This document shows positions 1 to 6,837 of a stretch of DNA of 17,355 bases, one piece after another. Numbering within the stretch: the first letter of the stretch is position 1; each line of letters opens with the position of its first letter. Both the position numbers and the translations under genes were made by a program. The notes under the pieces were generated by a model. It searched no databases, was not told the DNA's origin, and saw only the letters and a program-made list of their open reading frames with translations. This stretch comes from Oscillospiraceae bacterium (GTDB lineage Bacteria > Bacillota > Clostridia > Oscillospirales > Ruminococcaceae), in contig JAEDLR010000043.1 of the NCBI GenBank assembly GCA_016295145.1, positions 1-17,355 on the forward strand, in the 5' to 3' direction.

Positions 1-108
1 AGACCACCACTACGACTACCACATCGGAAACCACAACAACTGAAACAACATCCGAGACCACCACTACTACCACCACATCGGAAACTACAACAACTGAGAA
101 CACGGAGT
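1..108 (+). repeat. 54-bp (18-codon) Thr/Ser/Glu tandem repeat, about two units
   Basis: The unit starting agaccaccactac recurs at 1 and 55 with synonymous or conservative changes, and both units contain acatcggaaac. The second unit diverges near its end. More units probably lie upstream. It encodes the low-complexity stalk. Confidence 0.6.
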
Positions 109-383
109 TCGATGATGGCGGAATGACCACCACAACCACCACGACAACATCCGAAACTACAACTACCACTACCACGACCGAAACCTCGGTGACGGTAACG
201 ACAACCGATTCCACAACTGCAGAGACTACTGTCGAGACAAGCACTACAACTACCAGTACCAATGATTCCAATCATATTAAGCCGCCGCAGATGGGCGACA
301 CCATGCCGGTTCTGCCGCTGCTGCTGCTGTTTGTACTGCTCCCCATCGGATATGTCACTGCAAATCGCAAAGAAGAAAGCTGA
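1..383 (+). CDS. C-terminal end of a Thr-rich cell-surface protein (5' end outside window)
   Basis: The reading frame is open from base 3 to the TGA at 381-383, so the gene begins upstream. The first ~85 codons are almost all Thr, with regular Ser-Glu interruptions. A 54-bp (18-residue) unit is visible at 1-54 and again, diverged, from 55. Such Thr-rich stretches act as extended, often glycosylated spacers across the cell wall. The C-terminus has the layout of a sortase signal: Pro-Pro-Gln-Met-Gly-Asp (282-299), about 20 hydrophobic residues (PVLPLLLLFVLLPIGYV), then a basic tail (ANRKEES). The sorting motif departs from LPXTG in having Pro for Leu and Met for Thr, so covalent anchoring is uncertain and the helix may simply hold the protein in the membrane. 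The functional domain lies outside the window. Confidence 0.8.
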   Translation, partial: TTTTTTTSETTTTETTSETTTTTTTSETTTTENTEFDDGGMTTTTTTTTSETTTTTTTTETSVTVTTTDSTTAETTVETSTTTTSTNDSNHIKPPQMGDTMPVLPLLLLFVLLPIGYVTANRKEES

Positions 384-405
384 GCTTTCTGCAATGCAAC
401 AAACA

Positions 406-442
406 AAAAGCGTTGGATATAACAGTCCAACGCTTTTGTTTT
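406..442 (+). terminator. Rho-independent terminator of the Thr-rich surface protein gene
   Basis: A 12-bp perfect stem (aaaagcgttgga 406-417 with tccaacgctttt 426-437) has an 8-nt loop and is followed by gtttt. It lies 22 bp after the stop codon. Confidence 0.85.
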
Positions 443-520
443 GTATGTAGGGGATTGATTTCGTAACCGTCAAATAATCGATGTTCCATTGCTGCTTTTT
501 GACTCTCTGCCCCCAGCAAC

Positions 521-534
521 CGAACATACGTTTC
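521..534. promoter_or_regulatory. LexA/DinR-type SOS box (distal)
   Basis: CGAACATACGTTTC fits the Bacillota DinR consensus CGAAC-RNRY-GTTYC at every position. It lies about 130 bp upstream of the polymerase -35. No good promoter hexamers were seen beside it, so it may be an auxiliary operator or belong to a transcript not recognised here. Confidence 0.5.
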
Positions 535-661
535 ATCCGCGCGAACGGCTTGTATGGTAAGCACTCATATATGCTATGGTGCTTCATCACCTTTTGCGCA
601 TTCGGCAGTGATACTTTCACGGGATGCCCCATTTGTGCCCTACCGTTTCCAGAGATTACTA

Positions 662-690
662 TTGACAAACCCGACGGTCCGTGCTATAAT
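662..690 (+). promoter_or_regulatory. Sigma-A promoter of the Y-family polymerase operon
   Basis: TTGACA (662-667) and TATAAT (685-690) are both perfect consensus hexamers separated by 17 bp. Transcription should start near 697. A promoter this strong before a mutagenic polymerase makes sense only if it is repressed, in line with the SOS-like sites just downstream. Confidence 0.9.
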
Positions 691-692
691 AA

Positions 693-718
693 GAACAAAA
701 GTTCCGAACATTTGTTTT
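693..718. promoter_or_regulatory. Two abutting LexA/DinR-like operators over the start site
   Basis: GAAC-aaaa-GTTC (693-704) is a perfect palindrome with the DinR half-sites and 4-bp spacing. It is followed directly by CGAAC-attt-GTTTT (705-718), which matches the left half exactly and the right half with a mismatch. Both lie at or just after the expected start point, where bound repressor would block transcription. Confidence 0.6.
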
Positions 719-736
719 ATTGGGGAGAGAAGCTTC

Positions 737-2218
737 ATGCGCTACTACATTGCCATTGACCTGAAGTCATTTTACGCATCGGTTGCCTGTATCGACAGAG
801 GACTGGATCCTATGTCGACCAATCTTGTGGTGGCGGACGAGAGTAAAACGGAGAAAACCATCTGTCTTGCGGTAACGCCGTCGCTGAAGGCCATTGGTGT
901 GCCCGGCAGACCCCGTCTATTTGAGGTCGTGCAGCAGGTGAGCCAAGCCAACCGCGACCGCCTGTACCGTCTGCCCACCAAAACATTTACAGGCAAAAGC
1001 TATCATGCGCCCGATTTGCAACGGGATTCTTCGCTGGAGATCGACTATATCGTTGCACCGCCGCAAATGGCGCGGTATATGGCGGTCAGCACGCAGATTT
1101 ATGAAATCTACCTGCGCTTCATTGCTCCAGAGGATATCCATGTTTATTCGGTGGATGAGGTCTTTATGGATGTGACTGCTTATCTGGAAACCTATCACTG
1201 TACGCCCCGTGCTCTTGCCCAGCGTATGATTCGTGCGGTGTTGGCGGAAACGGGTATCACGGCAACGGCGGGCATCGGTACCAATCTGTATCTTGCAAAG
1301 GTCGCTATGGATATTGTTGCCAAGCGAATGCCTCCCGATCAGGATGGCGTGCGCATTGCCGAGCTGGATGAAATTTCGTATCGAAAAATGCTATGGCAGC
1401 ACCGTCCGCTGACGGACTTTTGGCGTGTGGGCAGAGGCATTGCCAAAAGGCTGGAATCGAATCATATGTACACGATGGGCGATATCGCCGAGCGCTCCGA
1501 GTACGATGAAGAAACGCTGTACCGATTGTTTGGCATCAATGCAGAACTGCTGATTGACCATGCATGGGGCTATGAGTCGTGTACCATCGCAGATATCCGT
1601 TCCTATCAGCCGAAAGTGCAAAGCGTCAGCAGGGGACAGGTGCTGTCCTGTGCGTACAGCTATCAGAAAGGGCAACTGATCGTCCGCGAAATGACCGAAC
1701 TGCTTGTGCTGGATCTGGTGGAAAAGGGGCTGCTAACCAATAAAATCGTATTGACCGTGGGTTATGATCATATGGGTGTGCCAAATGATTATAACGGCAT
1801 CATGACGGTAGACCGCTACGGCAAGAAGCTTCCCATGCAGGCGCACGGTACATTGCCGCTGGGCAAATATACTGCATCAACGCGGAAAATTGTGGCTGCC
1901 ATGATGCAGTTGTATGCACAGATTGTGGACGAACGCCTGTTGGTGCGCCGTATGTATGTGGTGGCTGATCGCGTAGTGAACAGGCAGAATGTTCCGCAGG
2001 AAAACAATTTGCAATTGCGGTTGTGGGATGATGTAGTAGAGCAGCAGGCACAATGGGAGCGGGAAACACAGGCGGAACAGGAAGAAGCCGCGCTGCAAAA
2101 GGCGATGCTGCACATTCAGCACCGTTACGGAAAAAATGCGATTATAAAGGGCATGAATTTGCTGGAGGGTGCAACCACCATTGAGCGGAACAGCCAGATA
2201 GGAGGGCATAAAGCATGA
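737..2218 (+). CDS. Y-family DNA polymerase (UmuC/DinB-like), translesion synthesis
   Basis: This 493-residue protein belongs to the Y-family polymerases, which copy past DNA lesions with low fidelity during the SOS response. The catalytic carboxylates are visible: Asp8 in IAIDLKSFYASV, with the steric-gate aromatic region at Phe12-Tyr13, and Asp140-Glu141 in VYSVDEVFMDVT. The fingers/palm motif TATAGIGTNLYLAK (~175-188) follows, then a helix-hairpin-helix region (~225-260), the little finger (~300-430) and a charged C-terminal tail. The start at 737 is chosen because GGGGAGAG (722-729) sits 7 nt upstream. The frame stays open to 554, but that extension would contain the promoter and operators. 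It is the first gene of a two-gene unit with the YolD-like gene. Whether it belongs nearer UmuC or DinB cannot be settled by eye. Confidence 0.92.
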   Translation: MRYYIAIDLKSFYASVACIDRGLDPMSTNLVVADESKTEKTICLAVTPSLKAIGVPGRPRLFEVVQQVSQANRDRLYRLPTKTFTGKSYHAPDLQRDSSLEIDYIVAPPQMARYMAVSTQIYEIYLRFIAPEDIHVYSVDEVFMDVTAYLETYHCTPRALAQRMIRAVLAETGITATAGIGTNLYLAKVAMDIVAKRMPPDQDGVRIAELDEISYRKMLWQHRPLTDFWRVGRGIAKRLESNHMYTMGDIAERSEYDEETLYRLFGINAELLIDHAWGYESCTIADIRSYQPKVQSVSRGQVLSCAYSYQKGQLIVREMTELLVLDLVEKGLLTNKIVLTVGYDHMGVPNDYNGIMTVDRYGKKLPMQAHGTLPLGKYTASTRKIVAAMMQLYAQIVDERLLVRRMYVVADRVVNRQNVPQENNLQLRLWDDVVEQQAQWERETQAEQEEAALQKAMLHIQHRYGKNAIIKGMNLLEGATTIERNSQIGGHKA

Positions 2219-2625
2219 ATGATCGGTATTCTCACTTGCTGTATCGGCAGCATCATCGGTCTGTAAAACATAAGCCGATGCGTAATATTGAGCGCGCAGC
2301 ACAGTTCGCGGCATTTCAGGCATTGACAGGCTATGAAGAAGATATTGCAGAAACTGCCCGTTTCGTGGATGCCCGACATGCGCTGACAGAGGACGAGCAG
2401 ACGGCATTGAATCAGGCGTTTTGTCAGCTGCAAAGGCAGCAGCAGTCACTGATTACCGTTACGTATTTTGTTCCCGATGGGCGAAAAGCAGGGGGTGCAT
2501 ATGTCCGCCGTACAGGTCGTTTTCGTTTTTTGGATCTGGAACTGCAGCAACTGAAACTGACTGATGGTACCGCGATTTGCCTTGGAGATATCTGTCGTAT
2601 GGAACTGCAATCCACTGCGCAATGA
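2215..2625 (+). CDS. YolD-like family protein, polymerase-associated
   Basis: A 136-residue protein whose ATG overlaps the polymerase stop codon (ATGA), with a strong AGGAGGG ribosome-binding site at 2200-2206, so translation is probably coupled. The N-terminal RNIERAAQFAAFQALTGYEEDI stretch (~23-44, read as two parts) and the C-terminal VTYFVPDGRKAGGAY and LTDGTAICLGDI segments match the YolD-like proteins that accompany Y-family polymerases in Bacillota. From family knowledge these are candidate UmuD-like partners without the peptidase fold, and their biochemical role is poorly defined. No catalytic residues are apparent. No clear terminator follows. The only notable downstream feature is a 12-bp perfect palindrome, GCGAATATTCGC (2692-2703). 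Confidence 0.85.
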   Translation: MNDRYSHLLYRQHHRSVKHKPMRNIERAAQFAAFQALTGYEEDIAETARFVDARHALTEDEQTALNQAFCQLQRQQQSLITVTYFVPDGRKAGGAYVRRTGRFRFLDLELQQLKLTDGTAICLGDICRMELQSTAQ

Positions 2626-2753
2626 ATCCGTATCGGGCAAGCCATTCGGTATACAAATGACTTTTGCTTTCTAGTGTACAGTGCCCTCAACGCGAATATT
2701 CGCAGAAACAACACTTATCTGTACCGAAAGGACAAAATCAAAGCGGATTTTGC

Positions 2754-2782
2754 TTGACTTTTTCTACCATATATGCTATCCT
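2754..2782 (+). promoter_or_regulatory. Sigma-A promoter of the dockerin-CotH gene
   Basis: TTGACT (2754-2759) and TATCCT (2777-2782) are separated by 17 bp. The start site would be near 2789, giving a leader of about 77 nt before the ATG at 2866. Confidence 0.7.
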
Positions 2783-2865
2783 AACATATAGGAGTATTCG
2801 TGGCGGCTGTGTATGGCAATACGGATGCTGCAAGGAGAGTAAAACATTTCAGAGGAGGCTTTGCA

Positions 2866-5238
2866 ATGAAAATCAAAAAGGGCGGTATTATGACAGCCAT
2901 AGGTGCGCTGTTTTGTGCTACTGTTCCGCTGTTGGCAGTTGCCAATGCAAGGGCAGTACAGATCAACTTGCCTGGCGATGCGGACGATAACGGCATTGTC
3001 AGCATTGCCGATGCGGTCAGGCTGACCAGATATCTCACCGCAGCGGATGTCACTGTTTCCATGAATGCAGATGTTTCGGCAGACGGTTGTATCAGCGCAG
3101 TGGATTTGTCTATGCTCAAGGCAATGCTGCTGGGAAATTTGTCAGCTGCTGATGTGACAGGGTTGCTCATCAATGAGGTGTGCGCGTCCAATCAAAAAAG
3201 TTGGTCGGATGCGGATGGGCGAGACCCGGACTGGGTCGAGTTGTATAACAGTTCCGGTGCTGATATGAATATCAGCGGTTGCGGCATTTCAGACAGCGAA
3301 ACCGATCTGTTCAAATATACGTTTCCCAAGGGTACCGTTGTGCCTGCCCACGGCTATCTGTTGATTTGCTGTGATGGCGGTCTTGCCAGTAGTGACACAA
3401 GTGAACATCATGCAGCGTTTAAGCTGAGTGCCAGCGGAGAAACGCTGTATCTGACGCATCCCATTGCAGGTACGGTAGATGTGGTAGCGGTACCTGCTGT
3501 CACCACCGATATCACCTATGGGCGATATGCAAACGGTTCTGCGAATTTTTGTAAACTGACGCCTACACCGCTTGCCAGCAATGATACTGCCCAAAAGATT
3601 ATTTCGGTGGCAGCACCTGCGTTCTCGCAGGAAAGTGGCTTTTATGACGCGGAATTTCAGCTTTCTGTCACAGGTACCGAGGGTTGCACAATCCTGTATA
3701 CCACCGATGGCACCGACCCCACAAGCTCTGCAACCGCGCAAACATACAATGGAATGCTTCTTATCAACAACAATACCAATCAGGCAAATCGGATTGGCAT
3801 TGACAAGGATGTTTCGCTCTATGAGGATTCCAACCCAAGGTTCAATGTGGATAAGGGTCATGTGATCCGTGCTGTGTGCGTAGATGCCGATGGCAACTAT
3901 AGCGATGTGGTCACCAAAAGCTACTATATCGGCAAAACAGCAGCGTACTATGACGACATGAAGGTCATTTCCATCGTTACGGATCCTGCCAACCTGTTTG
4001 ATGACGATACAGGCATTTATGTAGTCGGCAATGCCTATTATAACTGGAAAAACAGTGCCGAATACGATCCGACCTATAAGGAGTGGGATCTGCGCAACCC
4101 CACAAACTACAATCAAAGCGGTGCAGAATGGGAACGCCCTGCGGATATTCAGGTGTTTGAGGGGGGCGTGCTATCCTATGAGGACAGCGTTGGTATCCGT
4201 ATTGCAGGCAATGCCACCCGCTGCAATGCCCAAAAGAGTCTGCGTTTGTATGCACGCAGCGCGTACGGCTCCTCCACGATGCAATATGCCTTCTTTGATG
4301 CGTTGACCGATGAAAACGGCGATCCCATCACAGAATTTGACAAGGTGACTCTTCGCAATCACGGCAATGATATCGGTGATGCGAAAATGCGAGATGAAGT
4401 CGCACAGGATCTGGCAGCGGATATGCATTTGTCAGTACAGGCGACACAGCAGTGTATTGTGTTCCTTGACGGCGAGTTCTGGGGATTCTATGCCCTGAAA
4501 GAACGCCTTGAGGATTCATATATCGAATCGCATTACGGCATTGACAGGAACAATGTTACAACCATCAAAAACGGCGAAATCGAGGGTGATGCAGCAGTCG
4601 GGCAGTCATATATTGATTTCTACGAGTGGGCAATGAGCGCCGATATGCGTGTGGCGGAAAACTATCAGCGTGTGTGCGATACGATTGATATCGCAAGCTT
4701 CATGGATTATATCACGCTGGAAACCTATATCTGTAACTGGGATTGGTGCAACGAATCGGGTACCAATAACTGGCAGCTCTGGAGAAGTAATACTGCGGTT
4801 GACGGTAATGCCTACGGTGATGGCAAATGGCGGTATATGTTGTATGATACTGAGTATTCCGCAGGGCTTTATGGTAGCAGTGAAACACAGTATCATTATG
4901 ATGCATTGAATCATATGCAAAGGGATGCGGATTGGCGAAACATCGGTGCGCTGTTCTATAAACTGATGGAAAATGAAACATTCGCTGCTGCTTTTGCGGA
5001 GAATTACCGCTACCATGTAGAAAATACCTTTGATTACAATAACAGAGTCAAACCGATCATTGATGCCTATGCCACATCGCAGCGAGAGGCGACCTGCATG
5101 ACATGGCGGCGTTTTCAAGGCGCATGGGGCGATATGCTGGCAAATCAGTATGATGCTTCTATCCAGACCGTTCATACATTCTATCAGAACCGTGGGCAGT
5201 ATGCGTTACGATATCTGGATGCGTTGCTGAACAGTTGA
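2866..5238 (+). CDS. Secreted dockerin / lamin-tail / CotH-kinase protein
   Basis: A 790-residue exported protein. Domains in order: signal peptide (1-30, probable cleavage after ANARA); type I dockerin (~37-90) with two calcium-binding repeats, DADDNGIVSIAD and DVSADGCISAVD; lamin-tail domain (~98-215, opening LLINEVCASN and containing DWVELYNSSG); a chitobiase/Fn3-like beta-sandwich (~250-355, ILYTTDGTDPTSS); CotH domain (~365-780) with LKERLEDSYI, NWDWCNESGTNNWQLWR and WRYMLYDTEYSAG. CotH proteins are atypical kinases, best known for phosphorylating spore-coat proteins, and CotH domains also occur in cellulosomal proteins. The dockerin predicts docking to a cohesin scaffold outside the cell. 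A dockerin at the N-terminus is less common than at the C-terminus. The ATG at 2866 follows AGAGGAGG (2851-2858). An in-frame GTG at 2800 would spoil the signal peptide. Substrate unknown. Confidence 0.9.
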   Translation: MKIKKGGIMTAIGALFCATVPLLAVANARAVQINLPGDADDNGIVSIADAVRLTRYLTAADVTVSMNADVSADGCISAVDLSMLKAMLLGNLSAADVTGLLINEVCASNQKSWSDADGRDPDWVELYNSSGADMNISGCGISDSETDLFKYTFPKGTVVPAHGYLLICCDGGLASSDTSEHHAAFKLSASGETLYLTHPIAGTVDVVAVPAVTTDITYGRYANGSANFCKLTPTPLASNDTAQKIISVAAPAFSQESGFYDAEFQLSVTGTEGCTILYTTDGTDPTSSATAQTYNGMLLINNNTNQANRIGIDKDVSLYEDSNPRFNVDKGHVIRAVCVDADGNYSDVVTKSYYIGKTAAYYDDMKVISIVTDPANLFDDDTGIYVVGNAYYNWKNSAEYDPTYKEWDLRNPTNYNQSGAEWERPADIQVFEGGVLSYEDSVGIRIAGNATRCNAQKSLRLYARSAYGSSTMQYAFFDALTDENGDPITEFDKVTLRNHGNDIGDAKMRDEVAQDLAADMHLSVQATQQCIVFLDGEFWGFYALKERLEDSYIESHYGIDRNNVTTIKNGEIEGDAAVGQSYIDFYEWAMSADMRVAENYQRVCDTIDIASFMDYITLETYICNWDWCNESGTNNWQLWRSNTAVDGNAYGDGKWRYMLYDTEYSAGLYGSSETQYHYDALNHMQRDADWRNIGALFYKLMENETFAAAFAENYRYHVENTFDYNNRVKPIIDAYATSQREATCMTWRRFQGAWGDMLANQYDASIQTVHTFYQNRGQYALRYLDALLNS

Positions 5239-5254
5239 TACGGTTGGGCAATAC

Positions 5255-5292
5255 AAAAGGCTATGCAATTTGAAATTGCATAGCCTTTTTTT
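5255..5292. terminator. Bidirectional terminator between convergent genes
   Basis: A 14-bp stem (aaaaggctatgcaa 5255-5268 with ttgcatagcctttt 5276-5289) has T7 on the + side and an A-rich run at the other end, which reads as T-rich on the - strand. It ends the CotH gene and overlaps the stop of the convergent hydrolase gene, so it probably serves both. Confidence 0.85.
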
Positions 5293-6266
5293 CAGTTCTG
5301 GTAGCAGATGCTTTCATTGGTCAGCAGCGGAAAACGGCTGACGGAGCTACCCTCAAGATCGGTTTTGTGCATATCCACACAGCAAATGCGGCGGTTGCCG
5401 TAGGTGGTGTAGTAGTAAAGACCCTGTTGTGTGTTCATGCAGGCACTGTACTTTGTGTATTCCAAGGCGCCCTCATCAGTGCGGCATACGCCTTTTATCA
5501 TTGCAACAGCGTCAAGCAGATGGAAAAACTGTCCCACAGCAGCCGATTCGGTTTCATCGCAAACGGAATTTGCACTGCCAAATGCCATGCGCACAAAACG
5601 AGACATCGAAGAAACATCACCGGGCAGACCCACAGCACCCAATCCCAGAGAATCAGTGACATATGGCAGATTCTCTTCACAGGGTACCGCAATGTAGTCC
5701 GTTCGCAAGTGGCTGTATGCCGCGAGATTCTCCAGTTGCTGTGCAAATGGCGGATTATTCGTCAGCACGCCCACAGGGTTCTCGTGAATATGCAAACCGT
5801 CGCGCATCGGTTCTAAGACAATGCTCTGCTCTCTGTCAGAGATGATCCAGTGCAGCGGCGCAAGGGGAAGCTGTGGGCTGAACGGAATATCCACCAGATT
5901 CATATGCGATAGTAAATTCTTCGCATCGGCAGTGGTGCGGCATTGCCCTAAAATCCACGGGATCAGCTCAAAAGGCGTAATGTTATCCTTTCCCTCAGCC
6001 ATGGGCGCATACCAGGCATTGCCGGGAAAACGCAACCCAGCAATGGAAAGTCCGTATTCATTGGCGGCATCATAAAACAGGGGGATTCCCTCCATCACGG
6101 TCGCCATCCCAATCATGGCATAGTGATGGGACATATCACCCCTTGTACGAAAATGCAGGGGAAAACGTCGTGGCATCACACAAACTTCTTCCCCGTAGGA
6201 ACGGTCAAGGTCGAGATTCCTTCCAAAATAATGTGTTCCCATGCAGATGCTCAGTGCTGTACACAT
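5292..6266 (-). CDS. Choloylglycine hydrolase-family (Ntn) amidase, bile-salt-hydrolase / penicillin-V-acylase-like
   Basis: A 324-residue protein of the usual family length. These enzymes are N-terminal nucleophile hydrolases that cleave linear amides such as conjugated bile salts, penicillin V or acyl-homoserine lactones. The start at 6266 gives MCTAL, placing Cys2 as the catalytic nucleophile after Met removal. The frame also opens at a TTG two codons earlier, but that would bury the Cys, and its distance from AAAGGA is too short. Other family residues are present: Arg16 and Asp19 in FGRNLDLD, Asn170-Asn171 in VLTNNP, and Arg in GLPGDVSSMSRFVR (~214-226). Arg79 in AGLRFPG stands where bile salt hydrolases usually have Asn, so the substrate is uncertain. 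No signal peptide; probably cytoplasmic. A second, truncated copy of its 5' end lies upstream. Confidence 0.92.
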   Translation of the reverse strand: MCTALSICMGTHYFGRNLDLDRSYGEEVCVMPRRFPLHFRTRGDMSHHYAMIGMATVMEGIPLFYDAANEYGLSIAGLRFPGNAWYAPMAEGKDNITPFELIPWILGQCRTTADAKNLLSHMNLVDIPFSPQLPLAPLHWIISDREQSIVLEPMRDGLHIHENPVGVLTNNPPFAQQLENLAAYSHLRTDYIAVPCEENLPYVTDSLGLGAVGLPGDVSSMSRFVRMAFGSANSVCDETESAAVGQFFHLLDAVAMIKGVCRTDEGALEYTKYSACMNTQQGLYYYTTYGNRRICCVDMHKTDLEGSSVSRFPLLTNESICYQN

Positions 6267-6344
6267 ACGCAATTCATCCTTTCAGTGTGACGGTTTGTCC
6301 TCAGCAATCGTATTGTCTGTCGTCGAGTATTATACCACGGAAGC
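6155..6344. repeat. 190-bp direct repeat, copy A (5' end and -10 region of intact hydrolase gene)
   Basis: It aligns without gaps to 6533-6722, with 8 differences by eye (about 96% identity) and an offset of 378 bp. It covers the first ~110 coding bases, the leader and the -10. The repeat stops between the -10 and -35, so only copy A has a consensus -35. Confidence 0.95.
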
Positions 6345-6357
6345 ATATGTTTGTCAA
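6329..6357 (-). promoter_or_regulatory. Sigma-A promoter of the choloylglycine hydrolase gene
   Basis: Read on the - strand, TTGACA (6357-6352) and TATAAT (6334-6329) are both perfect with a 17-bp spacer, and the -10 is preceded by GTGG. The leader to the ATG at 6266 is about 55 nt, with AAAGGA as ribosome-binding site (6282-6277). Confidence 0.88.
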
Positions 6358-6532
6358 GTAGAAAGTGCATATAAGGGGCTCGAAAAAGTGCATAGCCCTG
6401 TCAGCACAATTTTGTTTGGTGGGGCTCGTTTTGTGCATAGAAGGAACTCGCCCCTGTTGAGTATGTTCGAAGCCCTTTTGTGAAACCCATGTTATGCCTT
6501 TTTGTAGCCCTTTTTGTAAAGTTTGTTCAGCC
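6345..6532. other. Spacer between the two 190-bp repeats, with short internal repeats
   Basis: This 188-bp spacer holds the -35 of the intact hydrolase gene (6352-6357) and the end of the truncated copy (6492-6532). GTGCATA occurs three times (6365, 6388, 6433), twice preceded by GGGGCTCG (6375, 6421). On the - strand, ACAAAAAGG and CACAAAAGGG recur. There is no convincing gene. It could be a remnant of, or a member of, a dispersed intergenic repeat. Confidence 0.5.
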
Positions 6533-6644
6533 GCAGGGGAAAACGTCGTGGCATCACACAAACTTCTTCCCCGTAGGAACGGTCAAGGTCGAGATTCCTT
6601 CCAAAATAATGTGCTCCCATGCAGATGCTCACTGCTGTACACAT
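6492..6644 (-). pseudogene. Truncated duplicate of the choloylglycine hydrolase gene (first ~38 codons)
   Basis: It begins MCTAV at 6644 and follows the intact protein through the GRNLDLDRSYGEEV region to RRFPL with two substitutions (Leu5Val, Thr11Ala). It then leaves homology at 6533, runs into an unrelated Lys-rich tail (RLNKLYKKGYKKA) and stops at 6492, for 50 codons in total. It keeps Cys2, Arg16 and Asp19 but lacks the rest of the fold, so it cannot be an active enzyme. Its ribosome-binding site is intact. Its promoter keeps TATAAT (6712-6707), but the -35 position reads TTCATA because the duplication ends inside the spacer. Confidence 0.85.
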
Positions 6645-6722
6645 ACGCAATTCATCCTTTCTGTGCGATGGTTTGTCCTCAGCAATCGTATTGTCTGTCA
6701 TCGGATATTATACCACGGAAGC
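6533..6722. repeat. 190-bp direct repeat, copy B (truncated hydrolase copy)
   Basis: Partner of 6155-6344. Only two of the 8 differences fall in coding sequence, both changing an amino acid. The rest lie in the leader and just beyond the -10. Confidence 0.95.
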
Positions 6723-6735
6723 CAGATTTTATGAA
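6707..6735 (-). promoter_or_regulatory. Weakened promoter of the truncated copy
   Basis: TATAAT (6712-6707) is preserved with the same GTGG upstream, but the hexamer 17 bp upstream is TTCATA (6735-6730) instead of TTGACA. Weak activity is possible. Confidence 0.4.
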
Positions 6736-6759
6736 GTTGTATCCTCGGTTTGCATTGCG

Positions 6760-6788
6760 TTGACAGGTATTCAAAAGCGTGGTATAAT
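6760..6788 (+). promoter_or_regulatory. Sigma-A promoter of sfsA
   Basis: TTGACA (6760-6765) and TATAAT (6783-6788) are perfect hexamers with a 17-bp spacer ending in GTGG. Transcription should begin near 6795, about 166 nt before the sfsA ATG. Confidence 0.88.
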
Positions 6789-6792
6789 GGGG

Positions 6793-6837
6793 ATGTTGCA
6801 TGAGCGATGAAACACAAAAGTGATATCAATGCAACAT
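6793..6837 (+). promoter_or_regulatory. 5'-terminal stem-loop in the sfsA leader
   Basis: A 9-bp perfect inverted repeat (ATGTTGCAT 6793-6801 with ATGCAACAT 6829-6837) encloses a 27-nt loop. It begins at about the transcription start and runs into the ATG of the possible leader ORF. It could stabilise the mRNA or control the small ORF. As DNA it could also be an operator. Confidence 0.45.

Noticed and set aside
355..564. Minus-strand ORF of 69 codons, partly protein-like in composition
   Set aside because: It starts at a GTG, runs through the terminator stem and into the surface-protein gene on the other strand, and matches no family I recognise. The perfect SOS box lies within it.
554..736. 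N-terminal extension of the Y-family polymerase
   Set aside because: It contains a perfect promoter and LexA-like operators, and the family motif IDLKSFYASV begins right after the ATG at 737, which has its own ribosome-binding site.
2692..2703. Palindrome GCGAATATTCGC after the YolD-like gene
   Set aside because: It is too short and lacks a T-run for a terminator, and it is not near promoter elements. No function can be supported.
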